DNA of 12,361 nucleotides from Nanoarchaeales archaeon (GTDB lineage Archaea; Nanobdellota; Nanobdellia; Woesearchaeales; UBA583), in NCBI GenBank assembly GCA_013215525.1, contig JABSQY010000008.1, positions 1-12,361 on the forward strand, given 5' to 3'. Shown here piece by piece: positions 11,407 to 12,361 of the stretch (position 1 is its first letter; each line of letters starts with the position of its first letter). Under the pieces are notes generated by a model. The model searched no databases. It was given only the letters and a program-made list of their open reading frames with translations, and was not told the DNA's origin. Made by a program: the position numbers and the translations under genes.

Positions 11407-12063
11407 ATGAATAAAAAATCTTTTTTATTATTAAGTTTATTTGCTCTTGCTATTGTAGGTTGTAGTAATACCGAAATTAGTTTAAATGAGACTGAAGTAG
11501 AGTCTGAGATTAAATCAGAGATTGAAACTGGTCTTGAAGGTAATGTTGTAGTTGTTGATTCTACTATTGAATTTTCTAGCGAGATTACTGAGGAAGTTAT
11601 TGAAGAAATTGTTCTTGAGGAATCTGTTGAAGTTGTATTTGAAGATGAATCAATTCATATTGAAACTGAGTCTGGTGAATCTATTGATGTTAATGTACAA
11701 GAAGATGGAAGTGTTTCAATTAAATCTGAAGAACATTCAACATCAGTTTCTATTGATGAAGAGGGGACAGTTGTTATTGATACGGATATTGATTTATCAA
11801 ATGTTCCAAATGTTGACATTGCTGATTGGTGTGTTGTTGGTCAAGTGATTGAAAATGAAATTGATGCTACAACTTCTGTATCTTTTACAATTGTTGGTAT
11901 TGTTGATTTTAAGGATGAAAAGTATTGTTTATCTAGCGGTGTTGTTGTTGCTGGAACAATGGAAATAGCTACTTCAATTTACGCACAAGGGCCAACATCT
12001 GGTTATTGGATTGTAACAGAAGTATTAGGTCAAACTATTGAAAAAAGAATTGAAATTCAATAA
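11407..12063 (+). CDS. Acidic extracellular lipoprotein, 218 residues
   Basis: A secreted lipoprotein. It has a basic start (MNKKS), a hydrophobic stretch and the lipobox AIVGC, with C19 as the predicted lipidation site. Residues about 24-130 are very acidic and low in complexity (EIKSEIETG, EEVIEEIVLEESVEVVFEDE, and alternating VSI/VDV strands), probably a negatively charged stalk or beta repeat. The C-terminal domain (138-218) has ADWC (C142) and KYC (C174), a pair likely to form a disulfide, separated by a beta-rich segment with TIVGIVDFKDEKYC. This DWC...IVGI...KYC arrangement recurs, as I recall, in uncharacterised archaeal lipoproteins. The acidic surface could bind cations, which would suit the neighbouring metal transporter, but that is speculation. 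Confidence 0.8.
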   Translation: MNKKSFLLLSLFALAIVGCSNTEISLNETEVESEIKSEIETGLEGNVVVVDSTIEFSSEITEEVIEEIVLEESVEVVFEDESIHIETESGESIDVNVQEDGSVSIKSEEHSTSVSIDEEGTVVIDTDIDLSNVPNVDIADWCVVGQVIENEIDATTSVSFTIVGIVDFKDEKYCLSSGVVVAGTMEIATSIYAQGPTSGYWIVTEVLGQTIEKRIEIQ

Positions 12064-12084
12064 TTTTTAATTATTTATTTTTTT
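12064..12084 (+). terminator. T-rich terminator after lipoprotein gene
   Basis: T5 and T7 runs immediately after the stop codon (T7 at 12078-12084), the usual archaeal termination signal. No hairpin is needed or seen. Confidence 0.45.
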
Positions 12085-12124
12085 ATAATTATCATCTTAT
12101 TTAAACTATTTATTTTATTAGAGA

Positions 12125-12295
12125 TTAATCTTCTTTTTTAGTTTCAGTTTTTTTTGTTTTAGGTTTCACATCTAAAAAATCACCGATGATTTCTTTAATC
12201 ATACTTACTGTTTCTTCTCTGTGTTTGTCAAGTTCTGGTCTTGTTACAAAGCTCATTGGATTCCATAAATCAATATATTTTTCTAATTTTTTCAC
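12125..12295 (-). CDS. Small charged protein, 56 residues, GTG start
   Basis: A 56-codon frame on the minus strand starting with GTG. The N-terminal part (KKLEKYIDLWNPMSFVTRPELDKHR, split here as LEKYIDLW, NPMSF and RPELDKHR) and the helix ETVSMIKEIIGDFL are followed by a lysine/threonine-rich tail KPKTKKTETKKED. AGGTG lies 8 nt before the GTG, so translation starts by Shine-Dalgarno pairing. In this window that marks operon-internal genes and implies an upstream gene beyond 12317. No family recognised. The tail suggests a soluble, possibly nucleic-acid-associated protein, without proof. Confidence 0.65.
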   Translation of the reverse strand: MKKLEKYIDLWNPMSFVTRPELDKHREETVSMIKEIIGDFLDVKPKTKKTETKKED

Positions 12296-12303
12296 TTACA
12301 TCG

Positions 12304-12308
12304 CACCT
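12304..12308 (-). promoter_or_regulatory. Shine-Dalgarno AGGTG deciding the GTG start
   Basis: AGGTG with 8-nt spacing to the GTG at 12295. The nearby ATG on this strand runs straight into a stop (ATG TAA), leaving GTG as the start. Confidence 0.55.
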
Positions 12309-12316
12309 TTTTTCGA

Positions 12317-12361
12317 CTAATTTCTTAACGCGTCAGGTCGAAAGCCATCTTGAGGCTTTCT
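12317..12361 (-). other. End of an upstream gene or a structured RNA, cut by the window edge
   Basis: This stretch is clearly richer in G and C than the rest of the window. GAAAGCC and GGCTTTC (12340-12346 and 12354-12360) form a perfect 7-bp stem with a 7-nt loop. On the minus strand a frame open from the edge encodes KPQDGFRPDALRN and stops at 12317-12319, 21 nt before the next start, which fits an operon partner. The unusual base use fits a structural RNA as well. The two readings cannot be separated here. Confidence 0.35.

Overview
The window is very AT-rich (by eye about a quarter GC) and looks like the chromosome of a small-genome archaeon, most plausibly a DPANN lineage of the Woesearchaeota/Pacearchaeota type. 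The placement is an inference from three things. First, genes at the head of a transcription unit mostly have an archaeal TATA box (TTTATAAA, TTTATATA) centred about 24-27 nt before the start codon, so mRNAs should be leaderless. Second, genes inside operons instead have archaeal Shine-Dalgarno motifs (AGGTGA, GGAGGT, AGGTG). Third, the protein set fits: a ZIP transporter, a Fur-type regulator, a CcdA-like membrane protein, a stand-alone ATP-cone and an archaeal-style acidic lipoprotein. No rRNA, tRNA, CRISPR array or transposase was seen.

Left part (1-4774). A DUF4420-type PD-(D/E)XK nuclease gene (181-1182) is followed by a 50-residue small protein (1315-1467), then an operon of a divergent DEAD-box helicase (1530-2834) and a 66-residue helical protein (2836-3036). 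Next come an RBBP9/YdeN-type serine hydrolase whose only sensible start is a non-canonical ATT (3088-3648) and a HEAT-repeat-like protein (3677-4489). A convergent stand-alone ATP-cone protein (4502-4774, minus) closes the block. The nuclease, small-protein and ATP-cone genes carry related upstream elements at the same distance (76-78 nt) from their start codons, which suggests a small regulon.

Middle (4910-9512). A four-gene minus-strand operon runs from a 28-residue Cys/His microprotein (6721-6807), through an 85-residue secreted/membrane protein and a membrane-anchored extracellular protein with an HWH...HEH...H histidine cluster and four cysteines, to a CcdA/DsbD-like thiol-electron transporter. 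A divergent degenerate GNAT-like protein follows (6951-7514). A cytosolic FAD disulfide oxidoreductase of the mycothione/mercuric-reductase type (7569-8969, minus) comes next, with an unusual structured upstream region (8970-9215), then a 98-residue unknown (9216-9512).

Right part (9544-12361). There is a multi-pass membrane protein, then a divergent pair of a Fur-family regulator (10102-10473, minus) and a ZIP metal transporter (10540-11307, plus). The pair share a perfect 7-1-7 Fur box (10490-10504) placed on the core promoter elements of both. An acidic lipoprotein (11407-12063) and a 56-residue minus-strand gene (12125-12295) follow, and the window ends in a GC-richer stretch with a 7-bp hairpin.

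Taken together, 4910-11307 reads as a metal-uptake and thiol-redox neighbourhood, while 181-4774 mixes nucleic-acid enzymes with a nucleotide-binding domain protein under partly shared promoters.
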